From positions 7,465,501-7,529,500 of the forward strand of contig JAYKYS010000001.1 in assembly GCA_036924285.1 (NCBI GenBank): a stretch of DNA of 64,000 nucleotides. Direction: 5' to 3'. Source of the DNA: Asterella californica. Its lineage: Eukaryota; Streptophyta; Marchantiopsida; Marchantiales; Aytoniaceae. Made by a program: the position numbers and the translations under genes. The notes beneath the pieces are model-generated. The model was not told the DNA's origin. It ran no database searches and was given only the letters and a program-made list of their open reading frames with translations. This document shows positions 46,950-59,186 of this stretch, piece by piece; position 1 is the stretch's first letter, and every line of letters starts with the position of its first letter.

Positions 46950-47118
46950 ATTATGAACCATAGAGGGAGCGCGTCAGCCCAGGGTACATATGCGGACCAT
47001 TGATTGCCACTACTAGGTGATAAATTCAAGGTTTAATTCATTACTTTAACCTTTCCCAACCAAAGAGTTAAATAATAAATTAATCCCGTGAATATCTACC
47101 TCCTCCAAAAAGGAACAG
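46950..47118 (+). repeat. MITE-like two-hairpin repeat, copy 2
   Basis: Shares with 24763-24945 the upstream 'gaaccatag', the degenerated hairpin A ('aattcattactttaaccttt' to 'aaataataaatta') and the 'gtgaatatctacctcctcc' segment. The hairpins are partly eroded. Confidence 0.5.
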
Positions 47119-47365
47119 ATGACTATGCATGATTTTGAGTTTGAGAGCTGAGAGACGCAAAAAGACAAGAAAAGAGATAATGAATGAACATGAAACTAGT
47201 AGTAGATTTTGCATTCAGGTAACACACAGAAAGTCTTTTGAACAGATTAATTTCGATTGATACCTTGTCAGATATATATTGCTGATAAATAAATAAATGT
47301 TATATTTTTATAAAAGAACTAAAATAATTAAATATTAAGCAAAAAGAGTGGTACAAGAGTGGTAA

Positions 47366-47556
47366 ACCCATAAAGCATGCACAGATCAATGAAAAGTCAG
47401 TACAAAAAAGTACAAGCCTGAGATTCAGTGATTAATTATATATTAATTTAATCTATATGTAATTCATTGCCTAACACTTTTAGCAAAATAATTAAATAAT
47501 AAATTAAACTCGTGCATATTTGCTCCTCCATTAGAAAATGGAGGACGTGAATATAT
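47366..47556 (+). repeat. MITE-like two-hairpin repeat, copy 3
   Basis: Contains 'aaacccataaagcatgc', 'agtacaaaaaagtac', a decayed hairpin A (about 47450-47510) and a well preserved hairpin B (CTCCTCCATT and AATGGAGG at 47522-47546). Confidence 0.55.
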
Positions 47557-48144
47557 ATATATATGCAAGGGTGCCTAAAACTATCGACGTTGTCTTCCCT
47601 GGTGACATCTTCCAAGAGGAGCGTCATCATTTTCAGAGGTCCAATCATACGTTCATTTAAGTTGTGAGTTTATGTAGTGAGTGCCAACAGCAGACTTAAA
47701 ATAACGATATAATGCTGATTGGTAACTCGATCATGAGAAACACAAAAGTTGAAATCCTTCTTATCTGTACATGTATATGGAATCATTTGGCAACTAAATG
47801 ATACTATGTTCAATAAATAAGTATTAAGAATATACTCATCTTATGGCTAGAAAAAACTATCCGCGTCTCGACAGAGACGGCAGATAATTTAGAGATAGCT
47901 TACTAATTTCAATATGAAGCTAAAAGCATTTTTAGCCATAAGCCCCCAAAAGATTTAGAACTCTCTGTCATGAAGATCGAGGTGGAGACAAAGATAACGT
48001 TTATAAATCTATGGCCGATGAACATTTTTGGTCATATCTGAGTGGATCGTAACAACGATTATATTGAACGCCGATCTGAAAATTTAACGGTTGAGTTTTT
48101 GCATGATGTTAGTATAGCATTGATACCACTTCACCACTTCCATA
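47557..48144. other. No gene seen
   Basis: AT-rich sequence between two MITE-like copies. Nothing was recognised in it. Confidence 0.5.
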
Positions 48145-48268
48145 TGCATGCATGAAGAGGGAAGTACCCATGCATATTTCACCTCTTTTCAACTTAGAGG
48201 GGACTATACACAGTCTGTTTAATTTACTACCTAACCCTTCCGTCTGGAAAGGTTAAGTAATAAATTGA
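48145..48268 (+). repeat. MITE-like repeat, copy 4 (hairpin A only)
   Basis: Hairpin A is clear: 'tttaatttactacctaaccctt' at 48219-48240 pairs with 'aaaggttaagtaataaatt' after a short loop. Hairpin B is not present downstream. Confidence 0.55.
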
Positions 48269-50703
48269 TTTTTTTATCTTTTTATTTTTTGAACTTAGCA
48301 GGTTATCGCAAATATATTTTCCAAGGTAGATCTGGACCTTTGCACTTATAGGTCAAGTAAGGCTCTTTCTGCTCCTGTTGGTCCAACTAATATATAACAA
48401 TTAAAAATAAGTTTTTATTTTTATCTAAAATATAATTATTATCTAACTCATTTTTTTCTATATAATTAAAAAAATAAAACATCTCCAAAAGTTCATCGAG
48501 CTCTCATAGTTTCAGTAGAGTCTAGATTGATGTTTATCTTGTAACAAGGTCTTGCACTTGTAATTTTGGAAGCAAGTGTATTTTATAGTTTTCTCCCGAT
48601 TTCGCACGTTTCACTTCTGTTTAAATTTAACAGTTGTCCCAAAACATTTCGACTTTTGTTTTAATTGTGTATGGAATTTAATATATTTTTTGGTAACACA
48701 AAGTGGGACATGATGCTCCTGTCAGAACTCAGATTATAACAAATCTGAGTTTTGCCGTCGTTATCTAAGCCAATCTCTATCTGGTAATTTTTCTCTTCTT
48801 CGCCTGTCCTTTTCCTACTTGACCTCGTAGAGATATGTTGGTGCACATATATTCACTTGGTTTGATTTCAGTTTATCAACAAGTGTCATCTGAGCGCATT
48901 CTTATCTTTGCCCTATTTATGTTTGAAGCGTTTGTAAGTGGATCAATGAAACATCAGAGGAAACATTACAATAGGATGTTTCACATGTACTATGTAGTAA
49001 CGAGTGGGATTAAGAGTTAAAGTAATAACAACTTCTCAACCGAGTTTATCAATATTTTGGAGTAAACTGAATACAGGTAGCAGAAAACTTCGGCAAAAAG
49101 GTCCTCTCCAAACAAGTTTTTCACCAGATTTTCAAATATTCTCAAATTTCAGTCTTGCAAGGTCTTGCAAGACTTACGGAAAGTATTAGAGCTTTTCCAG
49201 TTATATTTCTTTCCTTCTCAGACTGTTCAGGCGAATGTCACGCATTTCACCGATTTCCGGCAGCCGGGGTCATATATTCTATATTTTACTCAAACTGGCA
49301 TGCTTATTCCACTCTCGGAACCCAGGCCGGCTACAAGTTCATGCATCAGCCACCCTCCATGAACAATAATCCATTGACCATGTGATGTTGCGGACGAAAC
49401 CATTGGTTAGGCTCAAAAGGCAACTCATCAGTTCCATCTCACCCACCGTGAATTCAATGGCAGCAAAATTTGCTCTTATAAGATTGAGCCCTACTCGGGA
49501 AATTGAACACCATCCGTTTAACTGCTACTGTGTACATTGGTTTGCCACTACTCGAGGAAAGCAAACACCCAAGTCTGATCAGCCATTAGGGAACCTTCGA
49601 ACCACTCCAAATTCTAGTATGTTGAAGCGCCAGAGGCACACTCGCAAATGGCGCTCTCTCTACTCATGTCATTTTCTCATCATCGTGACATGCGAGGCAC
49701 GATATGTCACTCCTCAGGTAAACAAGAATGGCCGGTGATCTACCAGGGTGGGCAGACACTGCACGAACTACTCAGGTCTCAGAACGTTACCATCTCTTTG
49801 AGTATGATATGATTTGCAAGACCTTCCACGAACTGCAACTTGGAAAATGTGCTGAAAGCACCAACTGCAGACAGCACTTACACATCTTAACCTGATTCAT
49901 GTGTAACATATAGATCGCGTATTAACTACATGGGATTACTTCCCGCTAGCCGGTGTGCCGTGCTTCGCACTCATGTGCTGGGTAGCTGCAGCTTCAGTGG
50001 CGAACGACCTGCATACGGAAGTGATCATTCTGGGAAGTCATTTGCCTAAAACAATGGATTTGCTGCGACTTATATCCGAAACATATAATCATCTTGTCCA
50101 GCAGAACTCAGGTGCTCAGCAGTTAATGGATATTTTCTCTCTTCATGCCAAACGGCTCAGATTAACGAGATAAAATGCTCATCATGGCACCCAAACCGTG
50201 ACCTGAACAATTTCTAGAGTGGAAAACTCTGTCACAAGTTAGCCCACAAGTTAGAAAGGTGATTTATCAAAGATGCGCGTCAAGACTCAACCTCAAGGAC
50301 ATGGGATGTGCTCAGATTTTTACTTTCACATCTTCTATAATTCAGATTAACGAGATATAGTAGATCATCACGGCACAGGTACAAGTGCAGGTAGGTGGAA
50401 ACGAGAATATTTTACAGTAGTGAACTAGAACTAGCTAAGGACACGAAGCACCACATCACAACTGTAGCCTACAGAGGGGACACAACAGAGACACTTTTGA
50501 TAACAGTCCGTCAGGGGCACGCAATTTACCTGTTACACGGCTCGCATTTATGGGGACCGAAGCCCTTCTTAGCAGAGCCAGGTGTAGTTTCGGCCTTGCC
50601 CCCAGGTGTTTTGATACCGCTTTTGGGTGTCTACAACGTTAAACGATAAACTTCAGCAAAAAGGCACAACAAAGCAGAGACTGACGCATGTTCAAAATTC
50701 CCA
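48269..50703. other. Unresolved region with several short open frames
   Basis: Plus-strand frames at 49155-49385, 49382-49738, 49955-50173 and 50395-50649 have fairly protein-like composition (for example VANDLHTEVIILGSHLPKTM and LLITVRQGHAIYLLHGSHLW). None has a recognisable domain, and no set of splice sites joining them could be argued. They could be exons of an unrecognised gene or an old element. The stretch 48269-48830 is AT-rich and empty. Confidence 0.3.
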
Positions 50704-53700
50704 CTAGCAAACATTCAAGAGGATATCTGCTTTCACCTTCGCTGGGCCTTCCTTTCCCGGACTCTTCTGAGGCGTCTTCTGATCCTTCCCCTCCTTCACA
50801 TCTTTACCATCCTTCGCTTTCTTGCCTCCGGAAACCGGAGTAGCTTTCGCCGGCGTAGAGGCTGCAGCCACCTTGGAGGCAGCCTTATCAGATTTCTTCC
50901 CTGGGGACACAACTGAACATGCGCATTCACCACACAACCAAAGATTCGAGTTCAGAATTGGAAAGGAGAAAAATAGCAAGCCTCAGCGCTAGTGCCACGT
51001 TAGCAATCCTTTCTGTTGCGCGAACGATCAGTTGGAAGGTTCAACTAAGAGGCGTTGATACCTTTCCTGCCAGCAACGATGAGGCTTTCCCAATACTCAG
51101 CAGCGGTTAAACTCCCTGTGTGAAGTAAATTGGCAACAATGCTATCGTCTATCAATCCGCCTCGGCGATTTTCATAATTCACACGCGTGAAATCCGGGAA
51201 CACCACTTCGATACCCCGGACCTCTAAAACACGAATCAGCATACAATCGTACAGATTACTAACTACTATCTTTAAGCTGAATTCCCCCTATATGAAAGGC
51301 TTCGCTAACCAGCAACCATGTTACAACAGGGCTGTTCCCAAGGAACCCAGTCAGCAAGTTTTGACCAACATCCGGAGACAAATTAACATACCTATTTGGC
51401 GAGGTGTGTCAACCCTGGCTTTCTTTCCACTCGTCGGGGTCTTCGCATTGCCTTCTTTCGAAGGCCTTTTCTTGCCTACCTGATAGGTTCGAGGCAATTG
51501 ATCAGAACGTATATATACGATTGGCAATAGAGTTTTAGGCTAAGCATGAATTCCATTTCATGGTATCAGACGCCAGTTCTACGTGATTACCTCTGGAGTG
51601 GCCATCTCTTCTTCAGATTCGTCAGATTCATCGCTGTCATCTTCGTCTTCATCAAATTCGTCCGAGTCCTCCAGGTCGCTGTCATCGTCTTCATCATCCT
51701 GAAAAGGCAAATATCGTCTCACCCTGTGTCAGACGCATGTAGCTGGGCGGTATACGCATCATGCAGAGACAAAGAATCATTTAAAGAGCGCAAATTCGCG
51801 TGGCGATCCTCTCACTTCCCAAGGGCGTGGGGCGTAAGACTAGAACGTTAGCAATCGGACAATCAGAACTGTTCATAGTCCCGAGTACCGATCTCTACGC
51901 AAGATTCTCACAACTTCATACGTATTGAAGGTATAAGGGGCTTGGAAGTAGTTTCAGAAGGTAGATCCCCACCAACACACCTCAAACTCACTGTCATCTT
52001 CCTCATCTGAATCATCGGAGCCAATGTCCATCACAGTTGAATTCATCTGGGTAAATTCCTCCTAAAGCAAGCCACATAACCATCAGTTTAACTAGAGGGG
52101 GACTGAACCCCGTCGTCTCTAGGTGAATACCCTCATTCCACCCACTCAAACAAGGGCCGCGTTCGGATCATGTTGTGGTCCAGTGAAGATGACTCTGCAT
52201 ATCCTGGATAGGCAAGTCCCTTAACTCGGAGGCTTAACTGCCTTGAGAGAACTTTGACTGCAAATAACGGCGAGAGGAAGTGACCAGCTGTAAGGGCCTG
52301 TACGGTTGCTTTCTCTTGTCAAGATAGTCGAAGCGAGCTATCTGGACAGGTTGGCGATGAGGCTGCGTCTTTCCAGGCAGTCCTGGTGAAGACACAAACC
52401 GACTGAAGGGGAAACACAGGCCCATGCTGAGATGTCTGCTAAACAGCGAGACGCTGTACACCAAGCTCGGCGGGGACTAGTAGGAACGCTCAACCTAACA
52501 AGATCTTACGGTTGATGAACGCTTTCAGAAGGTACCTTAGCACCTCCTGTAAAAAGAGGAGCTACTGTACAGATTAAGCGGATTCAACCACTGATTTTGA
52601 GGACCGCGGAGAAAACGGTCCGGTTGGTATACAAGGAGGATGAAGGTAATGACCTTCAACGCAGAGATTCCCTAACTCCCTAACTGTCGCGATATCCGAT
52701 CTAATCTTCATTCTCGTCCCATGATGTTAAAACTCCACATTTTATTGCTCCCTTCGACACATCAACCTTCCAGAAAAAACACTGGACACGTCTGGTGACT
52801 GACACATGACTACACGGTGCAAATCGTGTAGTACGCCTGTGGTAACCTTCACTGCATCAGATGCCCTCCCCGTGCACAGGCCCCAATCGTTTGAACCTTC
52901 CACTAGGGTGTAGTGGCGTCTGTTGTCTCCAGGAAACAAGGAAACTGTAATACGCACCTCGTCATCATCATCGTCCTCGTCAGAGTCTTCTCCCTCTTCA
53001 GCCTCGTCGTCTACCAATTGGGGCTTGACGGGGCTCTTGACAGTCTTCTTGACCGCATCTGCTAACGCCTTCCCTCCCGATATCGGCTCTTCACAGCACA
53101 ATACAAAGTCTAAGAGCCAGCCCAAATTTTAAAGCAATACGTTGCTTCTCCCAAAAAAACAATTCATATTTTAAATGCGTCGAAAGAAGGCACTTACTGG
53201 CATCCCCATTCGCTTTCATTGGTACAGCGTCAGGAGCCTCTTCCTCTTCAGATTCCTCTTCGTCCTCATCTGCAAACCGCGCAAGCTGGGGAATTTAGCG
53301 TTCCGACATTAAGCGAAACTTCCTGAAGCGCACTCGGCTCAAAAGAGATGGTTCGCTAGGAAACACATAAAGTCACTGTAGAGAATAGACATTCAGTACC
53401 TTCCTCGGAATCGAACTCCTCCGGTTCTCCCTTCTCGGTTTTGTACCCACAAAAGTAGACGCTGCATGACGAGCCTGTGTGAGAGAGCTTGAACTCCCGG
53501 TCAAAAATTAAATCCAGGGCCATTTGGTCGCACTTTCCTGTGGACAGAGTACCCAGAACGACATCTTTGCCTCCAGTCTCAACACGTAGAACGACCCTCT
53601 CGGACTTACCACCCGTGCTCGGCCCCAGAGCAGCCTGTAGGCGAGACAGTCAATAGATAAGTAGCTGAATACGCATAAAATGTAACATTATGATTCATAC

Positions 53701-54298
53701 CTGCAAAGAAATGTCCGACTAACCTGTGAGACGTGGCAATACATTTCGTCTCCTGGTTGACATACTTTAGGGTCACCAGGTGCGACCTCGGTCCCTGTAA
53801 AATTAAGTAGTGAAACGTCAGATTGTTGTTACCAGTATAAACTTGATCATAACACATAGGACTCCACTCAAATATGGGTTGATAAGCGGTGTGAAGAGTC
53901 AACGGCCTAAGATGAGAAGACATTTGGATGGAGGACATTCTAAGCAATCTAAACCCGGTGAGTAAACTGACAGAAATATGTTCCCCCCTAGGCAAAGGAT
54001 CGCAACTCACGAAAATATGGAGACTTCAGACAAAGTCTCCACGGGATCATACTGAACGATTCAACCTCGCAGACACAACAGAACTCCCACCAGCCCGCGG
54101 AAAAATCTAAACTCCGAGGCAGTGACCCTAAACCTACAGACTCGCGACTCCTGCATCACATTCATCGACAAAATCTCAAAACACGTCACAACAACCCTAA
54201 AACCCTGAACCCTGAACCCCAGCCGCACCATAAAGTCACAATTTCTCCAACCACCAAAGACCCCCATGAGAAACATACAACGTACCCCAAAATTCCAT
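50704..54298 (-). CDS. HDT: HD2-type histone deacetylase (plant nucleoplasmin-like), nine exons
   Basis: Exons (minus strand) are 54298-54286, 53794-53724, 53634-53400, 53269-53198, 53088-52958, 52061-51981, 51698-51591, 51479-51392 and 50900-50704. All introns are GT-AG, phases agree at every junction, and the product is 331 residues. The N-terminus begins MEFWGTEVAPGD, the invariant MEFWG of plant HD2. The nucleoplasmin-like domain continues with CHVSQAALG, VVLGTLSTGK (54-63), DLIFDREFKLSH (69-80) and VYFCGYKT (87-94). His25 and Asp69, reported as important in Arabidopsis HD2A, are both present. A long Asp/Glu/Ser tract (about 103-233) and a Lys-rich basic tail follow. HD2 proteins act in the nucleolus and nucleus as repressors. 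No C-terminal C2H2 finger is seen. The acceptor of exon 5 (GAAG) is weak. Confidence 0.93.
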
Positions 54299-54425
54299 CG
54301 CTACCAGGGCGACGCCGCACTAACTCTTCCTTTCGATTCCTCTCTCACGCAGAAGCAGTGAGTATTCGAGAGCAAGAGTTGTGGCGGGAAAGTCCTCGAC
54401 GAAGCAGCTTGAACTCAGTGAAGAA
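54299..54425. promoter_or_regulatory. Short divergent intergenic region upstream of HD2
   Basis: Only 127 bp separate the HD2 start codon from the first ATG of a plus-strand open frame. If that frame is real, this would be a bidirectional promoter. No TATA box is obvious. Confidence 0.3.
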
Positions 54426-54830
54426 ATGAAGAAAGGGCTCCGCACAACAGGAGCAGCATCTGCGATGGGGAGAAGGGAGGGTTTTGCTCTTCTATTGTCC
54501 GTTCTTCAGCGCGTGGCTCCCTGGCACAAGGCGGAGGGCCGCCGCCTTATGTCGCCTCTACTCTTCGACTTTGCCCCAACTGTTGCAACGGCGCTGTGTG
54601 ATCCGAGAATTTCCTCCGAAGTCCCGCCTTTCTTTCTACCGTATATTCTTAGCCCCATTTACCGGCACCTGAAGGTCCTTAACACCGCCGCGTTCACATG
54701 CTTTCGGATCCCTGTGCGGGAGGCCGGAGATCAATCTACCGCCCTGACGGAACCATCGGACCAACAGCGGTACGGTTCTTCCTCCGGAATCCTATCTTGG
54801 AATATTCTACGGAGATGCGCTTTCCCGTAA
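54426..54830 (+). CDS. Hypothetical protein divergent from HD2
   Basis: A 134-codon open frame from ATG 54426 (MKKGLRTTGAASAMGRREGF) to a stop at 54828-54830. The frame is open further upstream to about 54381 without an ATG. GC content and the absence of stops are better than in surrounding sequence, but the protein has no recognisable domain and its later part (from about residue 40) is not convincing. Only the first 20 to 30 codons may be coding, as a first exon, with a donor near 54480 (GGAGGGTTTT). It is head-to-head with HD2. Confidence 0.3.
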   Translation: MKKGLRTTGAASAMGRREGFALLLSVLQRVAPWHKAEGRRLMSPLLFDFAPTVATALCDPRISSEVPPFFLPYILSPIYRHLKVLNTAAFTCFRIPVREAGDQSTALTEPSDQQRYGSSSGILSWNILRRCAFP

Positions 54831-57225
54831 CTCTGACAATAATACAGTGACTTCTACGGTGTGATCGGGCAACGTCCAGAAGCATGTTACAGCATCACGA
54901 TGAGACTTCCCCGTCGGTTGTTTTCTGCGGCACGGCAGGTTGTCGTTCTCATGAAATCAAAAGCTCGCGACCCCGGCTTAGGGTCTCTTCCGACTATACT
55001 CTTTAACGCGTCTAATGGTTCCGCAGGGAACTGAAAGGTAGAGCTTCCATTCCTGTAGCTTTTGGTAACTATTGTAGTCTCGATAGTTATCATCTTCTCA
55101 TCACATATTATTTATCTTCGGGATTTTCGAAAAAAAAGATAGTCTCACGAACCGCGACAATCGATTCGCGTCAGTTCCACTTGACAATTTCTCACGATGA
55201 AGGATAAAAAAAACACTACCAGATCGTCGATGGATCGTGCTACCAGATCGCGCTATCGTAGAATTGCATCGTTTTGGACGATTCATGTTTCTGGTGTGTT
55301 TCTGTTTCATGCGTTGAAGAAGAGACACGTCTGCAGAGTGAGAGCTTGACGAGGATTACCGTAGCTGTTTGGCAGATTTGACGAGGATTATCGCTGCTCG
55401 TTTGATGTGGACTCTAATGTCACTGCTGCTTGCCTTACAGACTGGATGTGCGTTTGGTTGTGGACCATGAGAGAGCACTTGTGACAGACGAGCCATGCAA
55501 CGACTTGAACACCGCACTAATCGTCGTGAACGAGCCGTGCGCGTTTACATCATCTGCGATGAGTCCAAGTCTGTGAGTTCCAGTTCAACTACCACCCTTC
55601 GCGCTCCCGTGAAGACGCGGAGAGTTCGCGCGTTTTTTTGAGTATCCACACGTCCTCCTGAGAGAGTTCCTGTAAGCGAAAAATACGGAAATGCTAGCTC
55701 TGAAGTATCCCCAGCCAAAAACCGTGGAGATGCTATATGCTGACGAATATGCTATTGGCACACTTGCGAAAGTACAGTCAGAAGTCAATTCTTATTATCG
55801 AACCAATCTGACAATGTTTGATAAGCACACTAAGGACCTAGTCGGAAGAGACCTTTAGTCAACATGACGGCAGGTCTGTCAGCATCCAACGGCCACCATG
55901 CTACGCATCGATTTCTAGTACTGTACTGTGTGAAATCGTGGTCGGAACTACTACCCAAATTGACATAATATACGTTTGGTTGTTCAAAACCAAAAGGGAA
56001 GTTCAAATAAATTACCGGACCCATTCAAGGGACTTAAGGTATCGTAAACAACATTTTTATTCGCGTGAAATTTGTGTGATGATATTCTATGGTGTGAAGT
56101 AAATGTGTTGTCTTTCAGTTTAAATTAGAGAAAATAGGCAGTAGAGAATATTATTAAAAAAATTTATACCTAAGATATGCTTTCAAAGAATGTAGTAGAT
56201 ATGGTTGTCATTGCTTAAATATCAATAAACTACATGACTTAAACTGCAATAAATCTTGTCGTTGCTGCCGCTCAATGAATAATATCCTTCCCCACAGCCT
56301 TGTACAGTGAATTTCATTTTCTCTTATCAGAAAACTTCTACAAGTAAAATATGTTATAATAAGTTACTGAAAAAATTTGAATTAATTCATATCTGATATA
56401 TATGTTAACCAGTCTCGGAGTAGCCAACTCATCAGGATATAAACCATAAATGTAGTCCGGATTGATGCGTTGTTGAGAGGATAAATCCGAAGCACTAATT
56501 GTCAAATCGCGTCATTTTCAGAGAACATTAATTAATGTACACTCATGTACACTTCGAAGTGTATGTGGGTGAATACTCCTCTATCTTAAACTGAAAAAGT
56601 GAGATGATCGAATGTACATGTTCATGCAACAACAATGGAAAATTGAGATGGTTGTTATTGCACATTCAGTGAAAAAAATGAATAATAGAGATAGAGATGA
56701 TTACAAAATGTTCAAGATACAAGAGAGAGAAGAATGAGACAATTTGAACAGTAGAGAGATTGTAGACAATGATCTTTTTCAATTTTCAGTTTACATGGTC
56801 TCAACACTAAAAACCGATAGTTAGATTATACATTTCTTCCACTTCTACTTTGTGTATCTGAACTGATATCATTGAATCTGACCACGGGAGAGAGTTTAGA
56901 ATAATGAAAAAAGGATAAATAAAATTAAAATTATCTGTATTTTGGATTTCTTCATACAATCGTAACTCTTTTTATGTCAATAATTCAAGAAAGTAGAGAA
57001 GTTTTAGAAAGTACGCTCATTGATATTCAATCAATGGAAAATATCCCAAAGCACTTTAGCTCTTATACAAAAACTATTAATAAAAGACTTTCACTTAAAT
57101 AAACAATATGTCTATGGAATTATCTAGTGTTACAAAAGGACTCATATATTAAGATTTGGACACACTACAAGACGTTGATCTCACTCCAGCGAGGTTTAAG
57201 CTACAATTTTGTCGAGAAAAATGAC
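54831..57225. other. No gene seen
   Basis: Short frames only (54887-55093, 55101-55328, 55585-55788, 55830-56024, all minus). 56040-57180 is AT-rich and contains no supportable feature. Confidence 0.5.
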
Positions 57226-57470
57226 AAATAGATTTGCAGGGATGCAAATGGATCATGTTCACGGATGAAATGATGCATCACATCTATATGTTTCGTACTA
57301 GAGTGTAATATTGGATTCTTGGTAAGAGAAGTGCAACTAGTATCATTGCACATCGTTGTTGGGGATCACAATGAATGATCAAGGTTTTTCATCATTCGAC
57401 GAAGCCAAAGAGATTCTTTAGTTGCATGCGTGTAAGCCATGTATTTCACTTGAACTCCTCTTTCTTCATA
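57226..57470 (-). pseudogene. pol: copia RNase H fragment of a second element
   Basis: On the minus strand this reads VQVKYMAYTHATKESLWLRR (the usual EAEYMALSEATKEALWLRR), then, after a stop and shifts, SLTKNPILHSSTKHIDV and HHFIREH, the conserved C-terminal part of copia RNase H. It ends near 57226. The piece at about 60125-60400 (same strand, upstream in coding order) may be the protease region of the same element, with a solo LTR inserted between them. Confidence 0.75.
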
Positions 57471-57540
57471 CAAAAAAGGCATGGGGGGAGATCGCAAAGT
57501 GGTCATTCAGTGATTTGTCCATGAGATAAAGATTGGACGG

Positions 57541-59186
57541 TATCGTATCAGATTTTACGTGAAGGTTATCCAAGAAAATGTGAGGTTCTTAGCTATGGAG
57601 ATATTGTGTGTTGAAGAGAGATAAGAAAGAGAGAAACAAGCACTAGAACAAGCTTTGCAAAATATACCAACTTCCACTTTATGTACACTCTCATTTTATC
57701 TCTCTAAGAACACAAAATTGAGAAATAGACCTAAATGATATATAATATTCACCCAACCTCCTAAACAAGTCTCTAGATCTCAACCTAACCCAAAACTACC
57801 GAAAGCGTAGTTCAAAGTAAAAATATATCCCTTTGTTAACAAAGAGCTTTGCACCAGCATCACAAGATTCAAACCCCGATACTAACAATATCCACGTACA
57901 AGCCCTTAGCTAAAGCTGGCTACCACAAGCCGTACATAACCAACTAGAACTCTAACGAATCCAGAAAGACGAAAATCATAACAAAGGAACCAAAAAAAGT
58001 ATATTTGGGAACTTTCTTCTTTCACCAAATGGTCTTCAGATGTCGATAGGGTCTTCCTTCCTAACTCCATTGGCTCCTACAACTTTCGGATCCGACACTT
58101 AACAGCTGAGATATCTCCAGTTTTTTGTCGCATGTGATCGAACATCCTCCTTGTGACATAAAACCACGTATATCCGCAAAACGGACCGCCTAATCTAAGA
58201 TCTGTCTTCTCTAATAGATAGGATTTGACTATCTTGAACTCAACTAGACTCTAAACAAACCGTTTGGAGTTCACCTCGCAAAACCACACAAGAAATTTGG
58301 TCACAAGAAGTAAAAAACCTGACTTAAATCGACTTCTTACGGCTCAAACTATCTAATCCACATACGGTCTTCTCCTATACATAGATGAAGACTCCTTGAT
58401 TATATCGACACCAAGAACAAAGAGCTTGACTCACCGGTCGTCAAGAACAGTTCAACCTAATGTCATAGACGAAAAACTGACGTATGCGCTTCCATGCGAG
58501 CCAGTTTCATCTTCCCAAATCGTCCAATGAAACTTTGTATCATCTTCAATTTCCTGAAGAACTCGATGGTCTGATATCGATTGGATCCAAGGACAACAAG
58601 TTTGGACTCCACAAAAGCCTGAAAGGTCCAACTCTCTTTCGTATATCATTGAAGAACTCCAAATCTCGTTCTCTATGTCTCAATTTTCTCTAGAACACAC
58701 CCCATGATCCGTCTCTTTACGAACCTTCTTAACCATCACGTAGCCTACACAGATATGAACCCAATGACGCCTTGCGCGCTTGCGTTGGATCTCTTAACCT
58801 CTCAAAGCATCCATCGACAAGTCGCAGATACAAGCTAACCTCTTAAGCTATCCCCTTACGTTAGTTCACAGTACGTGAATTTTGTCCAGATTATGATCAA
58901 GCAGCCCCCTTGCGCCCTTAGTAAAGGACCAAGAACCGCAAATACTCAATCAGCATGGGTAAGCTAAGACTTGCTTGATTTTCTCATCTTTTGAATCTCA
59001 TAACAGCACCATTAAATGCCCAAATGAAACAAATTAAATGCCCTTGGGAACTTAACAACAAGCTCTACCACTTGGTGCAATGAAAGTTGAGATCCAAAAA
59101 ATCATTATTTTCGTCCATGAGTGTCTTTGAAGCAAAAATATATCTAAAATATGATTTTCAAGTAGGAACTAATCCACGACACGACA
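57541..59186 (-). mobile_element. Solo LTR of the nested family (copy D)
   Basis: On the minus strand it starts TGTCGTGTCGTGGA (at 59186) and ends TCTGATACGATA (at 57541). It is co-linear with LTRs A, B and C, at about 1.65 kb with a single 157-bp unit. ACGG occurs directly on both sides (57537-57540 and 59187-59190) as a probable 4-bp target duplication. No internal retroelement sequence is present, as expected from LTR-LTR recombination. Confidence 0.8.

Noticed and set aside
49815..49884. CCCH zinc finger-like string (CKTFHELQLGKCAESTNCRQH)
   Set aside because: The last spacing does not fit the C-x3-H requirement, and there is no surrounding finger repeat or gene.
51546..51851. Plus-strand frame with a hydrophobic run (VIFVFIKFVRVLQVAVIVF)
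   Set aside because: It is the antisense of HD2 exon 7; the acidic codons read backwards give hydrophobic residues.
50704..54298. FKBP-type nucleolar prolyl isomerase with an acidic nucleoplasmin domain
   Set aside because: No FKBP domain follows the acidic and Lys-rich tail, and the MEFWG start is that of HD2.
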